Shown: one piece after another, positions 18,954 through 27,429 of the stretch | How the letters are laid out: every line of letters starts with the position of its first letter | Numbering within the stretch: the stretch's first letter is position 1 | Origin: Solibacteraceae bacterium | GTDB lineage: Bacteria > Acidobacteriota > Terriglobia > Bryobacterales > Bryobacteraceae | DNA: 64,000 bases | NCBI GenBank assembly: GCA_026984795.1 | Contig: JALSRK010000060.1 | Coordinates: forward strand, 1 to 64,000 | Direction of reading: 5' to 3' | Notes under the pieces: model-generated | Databases searched by the model: none | Seen by the model: only the letters and a program-made list of their open reading frames with translations | What the model was told of the DNA's origin: nothing | Program-made: the position numbers and the translations under genes

Positions 18954-21170
18954 TCAGTCGAACCGGTAGAGCCGGATCCCGAAGGCTTCCCCCAAGAGAC
19001 TGACCCGCCACGCCGCCGGCCGCTCACGGTAGTCTTCCTTTCCGTAGTCGTTCGGATGGACCAGGAAGTAGCGGACGCCGGCCCGCTTCATCTCCGCGGC
19101 TACCATGCGGCGCATGCCGCGTGGCGGGCGGACGGTCTGGTCTTCGATCTCGGCGGGAATCTCGCTCCAGTCGCCCTTCTCGCTCGCGGCCTCGAGGCGC
19201 AGCCGGATGTTCGGCTGGTCCGGCGAGCAGACCAGCAGGACGGAGTCGGCCTCTTCGGTCCGGCCGAAGTCGATCTCGACCCACATGCCCGCGAACAGCG
19301 CCTGCCAGCTCCGCCAGCGGGTGACCGGCGAGTTGTCGAAGGCGCGCTGCACGTCCCACGGGTTCGGGTGCGCCCGCAAGCGCCACTCGGGCCGCCGGGG
19401 CAGCTCCTTGTCCCCCCGGTAGACCCGGAACTCGGCGATGCTCCAGTGGTCCGGGGCGCCGCCGGCGGTCTGCACCGCCCGGATACGGCGCAGGCGCTTC
19501 CGGGGAAAGCGGAAGCGGATGTGGCGCACCGGCTGGGCGGCGGGGTTGAAGGGCGTCCAGAGCATGTCGCCGAGCACCTCGTTCCAGGCGCCTTGATAGA
19601 CCACCAGAATCTCCCGCGTCGTGTAGGCTTCCGGGATCTGATTGAACGTGAGCACCCGCTCGCCCGGCGGGACCTTCTCCTCGACCATCCGGGCCACCGT
19701 ATAGCCCGGGAAGACCCGCCGCAGGAAGGCGTCTTCGGGTTCGATCCGCAACGCCGCCTTCCAGCGCAGCCCATCGATGCGCCAGGCGTAAGGGCTGGCG
19801 TAGCGGGGGATCGCCGAGGGCCACGAGAGCACGGCGTGCAGCAGAACCAAACCGGCCGTCAGCCGTGGGAGACGCATGAGAACCAGAGCCATCGCCAAGG
19901 CGGCGAAGGGCAACGGGGGGATCAGAAACCGCGTGCCGATGTTGAAGGCGTACGGAAGCCCCGCGCAGAGGGCGCCCAGCCAGAGCCAGCGGCCCTCGCG
20001 ATTCCGCAGCGCCAGCAGCCCGAGAGGAGCCAGCAGGAACAGCGGCCCCACCAGCCCGCCCAGCACGCCGCCCCGCACGGTCACCTCGAGTGGGATGTCC
20101 CAGTGGCTCTCGAGCCCGGGATAGTTTCGCAACTGCCGTCCATAGGCCTGCTCAAAGGAGATGTGGATGTAAGGGTTCGGGAACCAGCGGTTGAAGAACG
20201 GCGAGAACGGATTGTCGTACCAGGCCAGGTTCCGGAGCATCCACGGGGCGGCCAGCGCCAAGGCGCAGGCGGCGGTGATCAGAATGGGCCGGAGCTGGAA
20301 GCGGCGGTCCCGCGCCATGCGCGCCGGCAGCGTGGCGGCTACCAGCAGCACGGCGGAGGCCCCGGCGGTGTACTTGGCGGCGTAGGCGAACCCGGCCAGC
20401 AGTCCGATCAGGATGAGCAGCCGGTCCGAAGGCTCCTCCCACCAGATCCGCAGCAGGTAGAAGAGCCCGAACAGGATCGCCGCCACCGCCACGTCGTTGT
20501 AGGCCGTGCTGCCGTCCATGCCCACCACCGGGCTCAGGAAGACGAACAGGGCCGCGGCCAGCCCCGCGCCGGCGAAACCGTAGCGCCGGGCGTAGGCCAC
20601 GATCACCGCCGGCAGGGTAATCAGAAACGCAAGATGGACCAGGGCCGCCGCCGAATGCCTGCCGAAGGAGAAGGCCATGAGATAGAGCATCTCGACGCCT
20701 TGGGAGAGGTGGGCGTACATGTGGTGCGGCAGGCGCTCCATGCCGTGCGCCCGCAGGTAGCGGGCCACCAGGCCCAGGTGGTAGGTGCTGCCGTCCGGGC
20801 TGGTCTCCGGGGCCATCGCGTAGAAGAAATAAAGGATGGCGTAGGCCGCCGCCACCGCCGCCGCGGCGATCCCCGCCCGCCTGGGCAGCGGCGGCAGCGG
20901 TTCCCCGATGGGACGGTGCGCCTTCAGCGCCCACGCGGCGGCCAGCACGGCGAAGCCGGCGGCCAGCAGCACCGGGCGATAGTAGAGGCCGGTGATCCCC
21001 AGAATGAAGAGGGCGAGTTCGACCAGCGCCGCACCGCCCAGGAACGCAAAGATCCACCGCTCTCCCCGCTTCAGCGGGATGCCCAGCGCCCGCAGCAACA
21101 GCAGGCCCGCCGCCACGCACACGGCCACGGTGAACGAAGCACCGAACAGAATGGCGGGGACCTGCGTCAT
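18954..21170 (-). CDS. Multi-pass glycosyltransferase-like membrane protein with C-terminal discoidin-like domain
   Basis: A 738-aa protein with about 10-12 predicted membrane helices in the first 440 residues. The first periplasmic loop has E-T-S-P-D-G-S-T-Y-H-L-G-L, with the acidic residue expected in the GT-C/ArnT-PMT superfamily, and further on W-M-L-R-N-L-A-W-Y-D-N-P-F-S-P, another hallmark of this type. The soluble C-terminus contains a segment like the F5/8 type C (discoidin) fold: D-H-W-S-I-A-E-F-R-V-Y, F-D-N-S-P-V-T-R-W-R-S-W and M-W-V-E-I-D-F-G. It probably transfers a lipid-linked sugar on the periplasmic side; the acceptor is unknown. Its ATG overlaps the stop codon of the upstream lipoprotein gene (ATGA), so it is translationally coupled in the nth operon. 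Confidence 0.8.
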   Translation of the reverse strand: MTQVPAILFGASFTVAVCVAAGLLLLRALGIPLKRGERWIFAFLGGAALVELALFILGITGLYYRPVLLAAGFAVLAAAWALKAHRPIGEPLPPLPRRAGIAAAAVAAAYAILYFFYAMAPETSPDGSTYHLGLVARYLRAHGMERLPHHMYAHLSQGVEMLYLMAFSFGRHSAAALVHLAFLITLPAVIVAYARRYGFAGAGLAAALFVFLSPVVGMDGSTAYNDVAVAAILFGLFYLLRIWWEEPSDRLLILIGLLAGFAYAAKYTAGASAVLLVAATLPARMARDRRFQLRPILITAACALALAAPWMLRNLAWYDNPFSPFFNRWFPNPYIHISFEQAYGRQLRNYPGLESHWDIPLEVTVRGGVLGGLVGPLFLLAPLGLLALRNREGRWLWLGALCAGLPYAFNIGTRFLIPPLPFAALAMALVLMRLPRLTAGLVLLHAVLSWPSAIPRYASPYAWRIDGLRWKAALRIEPEDAFLRRVFPGYTVARMVEEKVPPGERVLTFNQIPEAYTTREILVVYQGAWNEVLGDMLWTPFNPAAQPVRHIRFRFPRKRLRRIRAVQTAGGAPDHWSIAEFRVYRGDKELPRRPEWRLRAHPNPWDVQRAFDNSPVTRWRSWQALFAGMWVEIDFGRTEEADSVLLVCSPDQPNIRLRLEAASEKGDWSEIPAEIEDQTVRPPRGMRRMVAAEMKRAGVRYFLVHPNDYGKEDYRERPAAWRVSLLGEAFGIRLYRFD

Positions 21171-21703
21171 GGCGCGCCGATGGGGACGAAGCCGGCCCGC
21201 TGCAGGATGATGCCGAGTTTGGTTCCGGTCTGCGGGGCCACCCAGACGGGATCGATCCGGATGCTGACGATCGTGTCCGCGCCCGGCTCGACCCAGCCGG
21301 CCGGGACCTCTTTCTCATAGTGCTTGCGGCCGTAGCTATCGTAGCGGACGCTGCCAAGACGTCGGCCGTTGATTGCGAACGTCAGCGTGACCGGGCCGGT
21401 GGTCTCGAAGGTCGCCCCGGCAATGGAGAAATCCATCACGAACTCGAGGCCGTCGGCGCGGTCGAGGACGAAATGCAGGGTCGGGTTCGGCCCGGTCCAG
21501 CGCCACTGGCCGGCTTCGAGGCCCCGGATGTCGCGGATGAAGTAGCTCTCGGCGTCCGGGTCATTCATCGCCACGAACATCCTGGCGTCGCCGGCCTCTT
21601 CAGGCGCCGGCGGGGTGCGCTGCTCAGGCGGGGGGTAGCTTTCCGGGTAGCGGTTGCAGGCAAGGAGCACAGCCAGGGCCGGGAGGGCGGCGGCGAGCCT
21701 CAA
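21167..21703 (-). CDS. Lipoprotein with WRWT/GPVTL-type beta domain
   Basis: A 178-aa protein that I start at TTG 21703, because this codon overlaps the TGA of nth (TTGA) and begins a lipoprotein signal (L-R-L-A-A-A-L-P-A-L-A-V-L-L-A-C, lipobox L-L-A-C). Its mature domain has G-Q-W-R-W-T near residue 70, a G-P-V-T-L-T-F-A-I-N-G segment, and Y-E-K-E-V-P-A-G-W-V. The same order of motifs occurs in the lipoprotein at 53829-54374. The stop overlaps the ATG of the next gene, a glycosyltransferase-like membrane protein, so the two products may act together in glycan handling at the membrane; this is inference from coupling. Confidence 0.75.
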   Translation of the reverse strand: MRLAAALPALAVLLACNRYPESYPPPEQRTPPAPEEAGDARMFVAMNDPDAESYFIRDIRGLEAGQWRWTGPNPTLHFVLDRADGLEFVMDFSIAGATFETTGPVTLTFAINGRRLGSVRYDSYGRKHYEKEVPAGWVEPGADTIVSIRIDPVWVAPQTGTKLGIILQRAGFVPIGAP

Positions 21704-22386
21704 ACGGTCTTGTCTTCGGCGTAGCAAAGGTCGTTCAGCGGGCACTCGGCGCACTTCGGCTTGCGCGACTGGCAGATATAGCGGCCGAAATGGATGAGCT
21801 GGTGCGAGAAGACGATCCACTTCTCCTTCGGGATAATCTTCATCAGGTCCTGCTCGATCTTCACCGGGTCTTTTTCTTTGGTGAGATCGAGCCGCCGGGC
21901 GACGCGCGAGACGTGGGTATCGACGACGATGCCCGTGGCCAGCCCGTAGGCGGTGCCGAGGACGACGTTGGCCGTCTTGCGGGCGACGCCGGGGATGGTG
22001 AGCATCTCTTCCATCGTCTTGGGCACCTTGCCGCCGTAGTCGGCCAGGATCTTCTGCGCGGCGCCGCGGATGGCCTTCGCCTTGTTGTTGAAGAAGCCGG
22101 TGGAGCGGATGTCGGCGGCCAGCTCTTCCTGCGAGACGGCGGCGAAATCTTCCACCGTCGGATACTTCTCGAACAACCCCGGGGTGACCTGGTTGACGCG
22201 CTCGTCGGTGCACTGGGCTGAGAGGATCGTGGCCACCAGCAGCTCCCAGGCGTTGCGGTGCTTCAGGGCGCAGGTGGCGTTCGGATAGACCTCGTCGAGC
22301 CGCCGCAGAATCTCGGCCACGCGCTCGCGGCGATCCTTCGCGGTGCGCGGGCGTTTCGGGCGTTTTGCCCTCGTTTTCCGGGCCAT
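21700..22386 (-). CDS. nth: Endonuclease III
   Basis: DNA glycosylase/AP lyase that removes oxidised pyrimidines in base-excision repair. The 228-aa protein has all key parts: the helix-hairpin-helix L-T-I-P-G-V-A-R-K-T-A-N with catalytic K137, catalytic D156 in V-V-D-T-H-V, and the 4Fe-4S cluster cysteines C205, C212, C215 and C221 with the family spacing C-x6-C-x2-C-x5-C. A basic N-terminal tail of about 20 residues (K/R-rich) precedes the domain. It is the first gene of an overlapping three-gene operon with a lipoprotein and a membrane glycosyltransferase, an odd partnership. Confidence 0.96.
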   Translation of the reverse strand: MARKTRAKRPKRPRTAKDRRERVAEILRRLDEVYPNATCALKHRNAWELLVATILSAQCTDERVNQVTPGLFEKYPTVEDFAAVSQEELAADIRSTGFFNNKAKAIRGAAQKILADYGGKVPKTMEEMLTIPGVARKTANVVLGTAYGLATGIVVDTHVSRVARRLDLTKEKDPVKIEQDLMKIIPKEKWIVFSHQLIHFGRYICQSRKPKCAECPLNDLCYAEDKTV

Positions 22387-22434
22387 CGCTGAGTTCCAGA
22401 GGGCCGCGGGCCGGGCCGCGGCAAATGATCTAAC

Positions 22435-23925
22435 ATGATAGCATTGCGCCGCAGGTATCTCCCCGGAATCGCGCTGGCCGCCTTGACTACCGCGGTCTTC
22501 GCCGGCTCGCTAGGGGCGCCGTTCCACCTCGATGACCACGCGCTGCTCGCCGACCCGGCGGTGACCGGTGCGGGCGGTTGGGGCTTGCTCTTCAGGCTGG
22601 AACAGACCCGCCCGCTTACTTACTTGACCTTCCGGCTCAACTACCAGCTCGCCGGGCCGTCGGCGGCCGCCTTCCACGCGGGGAACCTGCTGCTGCACGT
22701 GGCCGCCGTGTTGCTGCTGCTCGACGTGCTCGGGAGGCTGCTGCCGCCGCGGGCGGCCTGGATCGCCGCTTTCCTGTTCGCCCTCCACCCGATCCAGACC
22801 GAAGCGGTGGTCTACGTCTTCGCCCGGGCGGCGCTGCTGATGACTGTCTTCTGCCTGCTGGCCTTGCGCGCGTGGCTCGACGAGAAGCCGTGGCGGGCGG
22901 CGGCGTGGTTCGCCCTGGCGCTATTGGCGAAAGAGGAGTGCGCCGCCTTTCCTTTGTTGCTTCTGCTGGTCGACCGCGCCCGGGGGCGCCCGGAATTCCG
23001 CTGGAAACCCGTAGCGGCGATGCTGGCCCTGGCTGTGGCGGCGGGGGCCCGGGTGGTCTATGTGCTGGCGCAATCCGCCGAGTCCGGGGCGGGCGCCGGC
23101 TCGGTCTACTCGCCGTGGGAGTACTTCGCCGCCCAGGGGCCGGTGATCTGGCGGTACTTCCGGCTGCTCGTAATCCCTTACGGGTTCACCGTGGACCCTG
23201 AGATCGCCGTGCCCGGGGCGGCGGTTGCGGTGGGGGCGTGGCTGGCGCTGGCAGTGGCCGCGTTCGCGTCTCTGCGGTGGTTCCGGGGCCTGAGGCCGGG
23301 CTTCTGGTTTCTGGCCGGGCTGATCCTGTTGCTCCCCAGCTCGTCGGTCTTCCCCGCCGACGACCTGGCCGCCGACCGCCGGATGTACCTGCCGCTGGCC
23401 GCCCTCGCCCCGGCGGCGGCCTTGATGCTCCGCCGGGTGAGCTGGAAGGCGCTGAGCGCGATAGGGCTGGCGCTGGCGCTGGTTACCGTGTCCCGGGGGA
23501 ACGTCTGGCGCTCGGAACGCGCGCTGTGGGCCGAGGCGGTGGAACGCGCGCCGGGGAAGGTCCGGCCGCGGATCCAGCTCTCCCGGGCGCTGCCGGCCGA
23601 CCAGGCCATCGAGGTCCTGGAAAAAGCCCGGCGGCTGGCTCCCGAGGATGCCCGCGTGCAGACGGAACTGGGCCGGCGATACCTCGAGACTGGCGAGCCG
23701 GGCCGCTCGCTCGAAGCCTTCGGCCGCGCCCTGGCCCTCGAGCCCGGCAATCCGGCCGCCTGGAACAACCGGGGCGTGGCGCTGCTCGCCCTGGGGCAGA
23801 GAGACGCCGCCCGGCAGGATTTCGAGAACGCGTTGAAGCGGGACCCGTGCTTCGATCCGGCTTACGAGAACCTGGCAAAGCTGGGCGTCAGTGCAATCCC
23901 TCCCGGCCATTGCGCCGGCCGCTGA
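22435..23925 (+). CDS. TMTC-like multi-pass membrane protein with C-terminal TPR repeats
   Basis: A 496-aa protein divergent from nth. The N-terminal two thirds carries about 9-10 membrane helices. The first loop has A-P-F-H-L-D-D-H, the double-acidic motif of GT-C protein O-mannosyltransferase relatives (TMTC type), followed by R-P-L-T-Y-L-T-F-R-L-N-Y and later L-F-A-L-H-P-I-Q-T-E-A-V. The last 130 residues form at least two or three TPR repeats (A-R-V-Q-T-E-L-G-R-R-Y-L-E-T-G-E-P-G; P-A-A-W-N-N-R-G-V-A-L). Such proteins transfer mannose or related sugars to secreted proteins or act in glycan assembly. It faces the other GT-C protein at 18954-21170 across nth, so this is a small glycosylation neighbourhood. 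Confidence 0.82.
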   Translation: MIALRRRYLPGIALAALTTAVFAGSLGAPFHLDDHALLADPAVTGAGGWGLLFRLEQTRPLTYLTFRLNYQLAGPSAAAFHAGNLLLHVAAVLLLLDVLGRLLPPRAAWIAAFLFALHPIQTEAVVYVFARAALLMTVFCLLALRAWLDEKPWRAAAWFALALLAKEECAAFPLLLLLVDRARGRPEFRWKPVAAMLALAVAAGARVVYVLAQSAESGAGAGSVYSPWEYFAAQGPVIWRYFRLLVIPYGFTVDPEIAVPGAAVAVGAWLALAVAAFASLRWFRGLRPGFWFLAGLILLLPSSSVFPADDLAADRRMYLPLAALAPAAALMLRRVSWKALSAIGLALALVTVSRGNVWRSERALWAEAVERAPGKVRPRIQLSRALPADQAIEVLEKARRLAPEDARVQTELGRRYLETGEPGRSLEAFGRALALEPGNPAAWNNRGVALLALGQRDAARQDFENALKRDPCFDPAYENLAKLGVSAIPPGHCAGR

Positions 23926-23966
23926 CGAACTTCGGCCGGGGCGGGAAGCCCTGATCACCCAGCGGA

Positions 23967-24845
23967 CTATCGAGGCGGCTTGGGAGACGTAATCTCGACG
24001 TCGGCGCGCAGGAACTGCCAGTCGGGCAGCTCATAGGCCCGCAGCCGGGTCTTGGCCACCGTCTTGAATTCGACCGACTCGTACGGGCCGAGGCGCGTCG
24101 TCTTGAAATCGAATTCCGCGATCGGCGGCTCGTCCGGGCTGGACTTGACGGTCCGCAGGTAAACCTTTCCCGCCAGGTCGCCGATGTCGGCGGCCGAATG
24201 GTTCACCACGAGAAACGTGACCTCGAGCCGCTTGTCCTGGGTCTCCGAGATCCGGAAGCCGGTCACTTCGATGTGCCGGGCGATCGGGTTATCCCCGATC
24301 ACGCCCATGCGCGCGGTGGGCACGGGCTCGAAGGGGCTTTCAGCGCTGGCGGCGGACGACCCGCCCCGGTTGCTCGGCAGAACGTACCGGTAGGCGATGG
24401 CGCCGATGCCGGCGACCACCGCCGCCACGAGGATGGTCACCAGCCAGCCGGGCATGCCGCGCCGGCCCGTATCCAGCTCGTAGTATTGCGGCGCCTGAGC
24501 TTGAGCCGGCTGCTGGGGATAGGCGGCCGAAGGTGGCGGCGCCTGCGGGGGAGGATAGGGAGGTTGCGGAGGCGGCGCGCTGTAACCCGGCGGAGGCGGC
24601 GGAGGGGGCGCCTGCGCCTGAGGGTACTGTGGCGGCGGAGGGGGTTGGGACGGCGGCGCCTGTGGAGGCGGAGGAGCTTGGGACGGCGGGGGCGGCGCAG
24701 CTTGGGGTGGCGGTGGCGGGGCGGAAGCCGACGGCTGCTGCGCCGCGGGCGCCTCCTCGGTCTTGCCCGTGCCATGGCAGTACGGGCATTCGCTCTCGTG
24801 CGGTGGCACTTCTTTCCCGCACGCCGGGCAGATCCAGGTGAACAT
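23967..24845 (-). CDS. Zinc-ribbon, proline-rich, single-pass membrane protein
   Basis: A 292-aa protein with three parts. Residues 1-27 form a zinc ribbon with C-P-A-C-G and C-P-Y-C-H. Residues 30-120 are extremely proline-rich with many P-P-P-P runs separated by Q and A, so probably an extended spacer. A membrane helix follows (about 130-152: G-W-L-V-T-I-L-V-A-A-V-V-A-G-I-G-A-I-A), and then an extracytoplasmic domain of about 130 residues with R-H-I-E-V-T-G-F-R-I and E-V-T-F-L-V-V-N-H-S, an immunoglobulin-like arrangement seen in FxLYD-type domains. GGAGAGG precedes the ATG, and the upstream region has a TACACT -10-like box. The cytoplasmic zinc ribbon resembles that of the RDD protein at 16761. 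Confidence 0.8.
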   Translation of the reverse strand: MFTWICPACGKEVPPHESECPYCHGTGKTEEAPAAQQPSASAPPPPPQAAPPPPSQAPPPPQAPPSQPPPPPQYPQAQAPPPPPPPGYSAPPPQPPYPPPQAPPPSAAYPQQPAQAQAPQYYELDTGRRGMPGWLVTILVAAVVAGIGAIAYRYVLPSNRGGSSAASAESPFEPVPTARMGVIGDNPIARHIEVTGFRISETQDKRLEVTFLVVNHSAADIGDLAGKVYLRTVKSSPDEPPIAEFDFKTTRLGPYESVEFKTVAKTRLRAYELPDWQFLRADVEITSPKPPR

Positions 24846-24997
24846 TGGTATGCCTCTCCGAAAACTGTTGCGTTCTATTAGTAGTGTATTGCGCCCGGTG
24901 CAGCGGCTGCAGCGGTAGGTGCGGGCGGCAGGTCCTCAGAGTGGCCAGAACCTGGGCGCCGCACAGCGCCCGAGACTGGAGGTCCCCTTCGGCCAGC

Positions 24998-25267
24998 AGC
25001 ATCTACCGGTTCAAACAGCGGCTCTGCTACCTGCTGCTGCAGAAGCACCGGACCCGGCGGCAGCGCCAGAAGCTGATCCCGCGGTTTCGGCGGGCGCTTC
25101 ACCCATGGCGCGAGGAGATCGTCACCATGTGGCGCTTCACCCGCAACAACGGCATCACCGAGGGCTTCCACAACAAGATGGAGCTGCTGAAACGTCAGGC
25201 CTACGGGTTCCGCAGCTTCAACAACTACCGGATGCGAGTGAAGATTCTATGTGCTGGAATGGATTGA
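24998..25267 (+). pseudogene. ISL3-family transposase remnant (C-terminal fragment)
   Basis: About 90 codons, ending at TGA 25265-25267, translate to the C-terminal end of an ISL3-type DDE transposase: F-K-Q-R-L-C-Y-L-L-L-Q-K-H-R-T-R, then M-W-R-F-T-R-N-N-G-I-T-E-G-F-H-N-K-M-E with the catalytic-domain E, then R-Q-A-Y-G-F-R-S-F-N-N-Y-R-M-R-V-K. The N-terminal 300 or so residues are absent and the frame upstream reads nonsense. The segment between P-R-F and W-R-E-E appears shorter than in intact members, pointing to an internal deletion as well. The element's right end follows directly. Confidence 0.8.
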
Positions 25268-25341
25268 GACTCAGCCCTGCCCCCATTTCTGGCGAAGAGC
25301 CCCGAGACTCAGCCCCTACCCCCATTTCCGGCGAAGAGCCC
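25266..25341. repeat. Two tandem copies of an IS right-end sequence
   Basis: Copies at 25266-25302 and 25304-25341 are almost identical (GAGACTCAGCCC...CCCATTTC/GGCGAAGAGCCC). Read inward, the end is GGGCTCTTCGCC, which fits the GGCTCTTC-type terminal repeats I know for ISL3 elements. The doubled end suggests two insertion or deletion events. More partial GAAGAGCC units follow up to about 25355. Confidence 0.6.
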
Positions 25342-25363
25342 GAAGAGCCAAGAGCCCAGAAGG

Positions 25364-25450
25364 TGGTGCGGATGAGAGGACTTGAACCTCCACGGGCCGA
25401 AGCCCACATGGACCTGAACCATGCGCGTCTGCCAATTCCGCCACATCCGC
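25364..25450 (-). tRNA. tRNA-Leu (anticodon CAG)
   Basis: Read from 25450 to 25364. Acceptor GCGGATG pairs with CATCCGC, discriminator A and encoded CCA follow (25366-25364). The D arm TGGCGGAATTGG, anticodon arm CATGG-TTCAGGT-CCATG (anticodon CAG), a long variable arm (TGGGCTTCGGCCCG), and T arm GAGG-TTCAAGT-CCTC are all standard for a class II leucine tRNA. Confidence 0.96.
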
Positions 25451-25467
25451 ACGTGACGTCTACTTAT

Positions 25468-25496
25468 ATTTTCGGAAACCCCTCCGGGCCTGTCAA
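25468..25496 (-). promoter_or_regulatory. Sigma-70-type promoter for tRNA-Leu
   Basis: Minus strand: consensus -35 TTGACA (25496-25491), 17-nt spacer, -10 GAAAAT (25473-25468, 4 of 6 matches). Start predicted about 10 nt before the mature tRNA. Confidence 0.55.
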
Positions 25497-25650
25497 CGGC
25501 CGGGGAACCCGGCTTTTCGGCCGCGGGCGGGCTTGGCTGGGATCGGCCCCTGGCTTCCTTACTCATCCGAGCCCGGTACCCCGCGCCGGCAACTCCCGGC
25601 CGGCGGGTGTAATCCGAATCCGCCCGGCCGGCGGCCCGAAGCCGCCTTGA

Positions 25651-25656
25651 TACACT
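25651..25656 (+). promoter_or_regulatory. -10 box TACACT, 9 nt before a start codon
   Basis: TACACT ends 9 nt before the ATG at 25666, so transcription would start within two or three bases of the start codon. No ribosome binding site fits in the gap. Confidence 0.4.
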
Positions 25657-25665
25657 GAGTAACAA

Positions 25666-26487
25666 ATGCTGGACCGCCGAGCGTGCCTGCGATACCTGGC
25701 TGGGGCTGTGCCCGGCATGCGGCTTCTGGCCGGCGACCTGTTCCCTTCTACGGTCGCCGACCGTGTGGACCGGCGCTACAAGACCCCGGGACCCCGCCCG
25801 GCCGGCCTGAAGGCCACCCGCGATGGCCTCTGGATCCTGGACCAGGCCACTGCATCGGCCTATCTGGTTCATTTCGCCACCGGCGAGGTCAAGATCGAGA
25901 TCGCTACTGGAACGATCAAGCCTACGGCCATCGAGACCGACGAAGTCGGACTATGGATTGCCGCTGAGGACGGCCGCAAAATGATCCGGCTGGACTTCGT
26001 CGTGGACGACGAAGGCAACGTGAAGAAGGACCAGGTGGTGCGGAAGGCCGAGTTCGACGTGCCGGGCGCCGGCCGGGTGAAGTGGCGGCAGGCCGCCGGG
26101 CCCCCGGATCCTATCGGTGCTCAGGGTCTCGCCTGGCGGCGGGGTGAGCTCTATGTCGCGGTCCCCCCGGCAGCCGCCATCCAGGTACTCAAACAGGACG
26201 GTTCCACGCTGCGCACCTTGCCGGCCCCGGGAATCTGCCCCCAGGGGCTCGCCTGGGATCCCGACGGCAGGCTCTGGTGCGCCGATGCCTTTTCGCGGTC
26301 CTTTTTCAAGCTCGACCCGGCGACCGGCAAGATCATCAAACAGCACTTCCTGCCTTTCGCAACGCCCGAGGTCGAGGGCAAGGTCATCATCCCCCACGGC
26401 CTCACCATCTGGCAGCGGATGATCTATTTCTGCTCTTTGGAAACCGGAGAACTCTACCGGACCCCGCTCGTCAACCGAATGGAGTGA
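25666..26487 (+). CDS. Beta-propeller (SMP-30/NHL-like) protein
   Basis: A 273-aa protein with repeated blades of the form G-L-x-W-D-P-D-G-R-L-W-C-A-D and T-R-D-G-L-W-I-L-D-Q, as in SMP-30/NHL-type six-bladed propellers. The first 25 residues begin M-L-D-R-R-A-C-L-R-Y-L-A-G-A, which resembles a degenerate Tat signal, so export is possible. No clear lactonase metal site (paired Glu/Asn/Asp) is visible, so it may bind rather than cleave. It ends 6 bp from the convergent end of the other propeller lipoprotein gene. Confidence 0.7.
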   Translation: MLDRRACLRYLAGAVPGMRLLAGDLFPSTVADRVDRRYKTPGPRPAGLKATRDGLWILDQATASAYLVHFATGEVKIEIATGTIKPTAIETDEVGLWIAAEDGRKMIRLDFVVDDEGNVKKDQVVRKAEFDVPGAGRVKWRQAAGPPDPIGAQGLAWRRGELYVAVPPAAAIQVLKQDGSTLRTLPAPGICPQGLAWDPDGRLWCADAFSRSFFKLDPATGKIIKQHFLPFATPEVEGKVIIPHGLTIWQRMIYFCSLETGELYRTPLVNRME

Positions 26488-26493
26488 GGGGGT

Positions 26494-27429
26494 TCAGCGT
26501 CTCGTCCCGGGTGTTTCCACCCGGATCTTAAACAGCGTCTTGCCCGCCGTCACGTACAGCGTCCGCAGATCGTCTCCGCCGAAGGCCAGATTCGTGATGG
26601 TATCCTCCCAGATCGGGTAAAAAGCGATTTTCTCACCGGCTGGGGAGAAGACGTGGACGCCGGCCTTCGTCTCGAGGGTTTCACTCGTGCCTCGGGGCCG
26701 ATTCAGGCCGGCAGCGGCGTAGAGATTCCCGGCGCTGTCGATGGCCAGCCCATCGGCGCTCCGGCCGGGGTAGAAATCGTGAAACACGCGCGGGTTCCCC
26801 ACAGTCCCGTCGGGAGCGAGGTCATAAGCTTTGATGCATCGGGACCCGCCTTCTTTCTGGTTCGCCTCAACGTGGTACAGCGTCCGGTCGTCCGGCGCAA
26901 TCACGATGCCGTTCGGCACGTCCACCTCGTCCGGGCCCAGGATCTGGTACACACCGCCGTCGGGGTCGATGCGGTAGACGCGGTCGCCGGCGTAATCGGT
27001 GAAATAGATCCTGCCTTTGGAATCGAAAGTCACGTCATTAGGCTGTGCGATGGGAGTCTCAGGCGAGTCTGCCGCGAGCACCTCGATCTCGCCCGTAGCC
27101 AGGTTGGTGCGCGTCACCCGCCGGGCATCGCCCTCGGCGGCGATCAGCCGCCACTGTGGATCGAACACCAACCCATTGGCCCCGTTGGAATTCTCCCGGA
27201 ATGTCTCCAGTCCAGCGCCGGGCGTGAACTTCAGGATCCGCTGCGACCGGATTTCGGTGAAGAACACGTTGCCCTCGGCATCCACGGTAGGGCCTTCGGT
27301 GAACGCGACCGTCACCACGGGCTGCGCGGCCGTTTCGCTGGGCTGTGTGGCCGCCGGCTCCTCGGTCCGGCATCCCGCGGACAGCAGGAGTGAGACTGCT
27401 GTAAAGCAAACCACGATCGTTGCTTTCAT
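26494..27429 (-). CDS. SMP-30/gluconolactonase-like lipoprotein
   Basis: A 311-aa protein starting at ATG 27429, with a lipoprotein signal (M-K-A-T-I-V-V-C-F-T-A-V-S-L-L-L-S-A-G-C). The mature part is an SMP-30-type propeller: F-T-E-G-P-T-V-D-A-E-G-N-V-F-F-T-E (first metal-ligand Glu), N-G-A-N-G-L-V-F-D, Q-P-N-D-V-T-F-D-S-K-G-R-I-Y-F-T-D, V-P-N-G-I-V-I-A-P-D and S-A-D-G-L-A-I-D-S-A-G-N-L-Y. The E, N, N and D residues of the gluconolactonase site are all in place, so lactone hydrolysis in the periplasm is likely. A divergent VWFA gene starts 174 bp away. Confidence 0.85.
   Translation of the reverse strand: MKATIVVCFTAVSLLLSAGCRTEEPAATQPSETAAQPVVTVAFTEGPTVDAEGNVFFTEIRSQRILKFTPGAGLETFRENSNGANGLVFDPQWRLIAAEGDARRVTRTNLATGEIEVLAADSPETPIAQPNDVTFDSKGRIYFTDYAGDRVYRIDPDGGVYQILGPDEVDVPNGIVIAPDDRTLYHVEANQKEGGSRCIKAYDLAPDGTVGNPRVFHDFYPGRSADGLAIDSAGNLYAAAGLNRPRGTSETLETKAGVHVFSPAGEKIAFYPIWEDTITNLAFGGDDLRTLYVTAGKTLFKIRVETPGTRR

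Noticed and set aside
18486-21320. 944-codon plus-strand frame opposite the glycosyltransferase-like gene
   Set aside because: Low-complexity Arg/Gln/Gly composition, runs across an intergenic region, no start signal.
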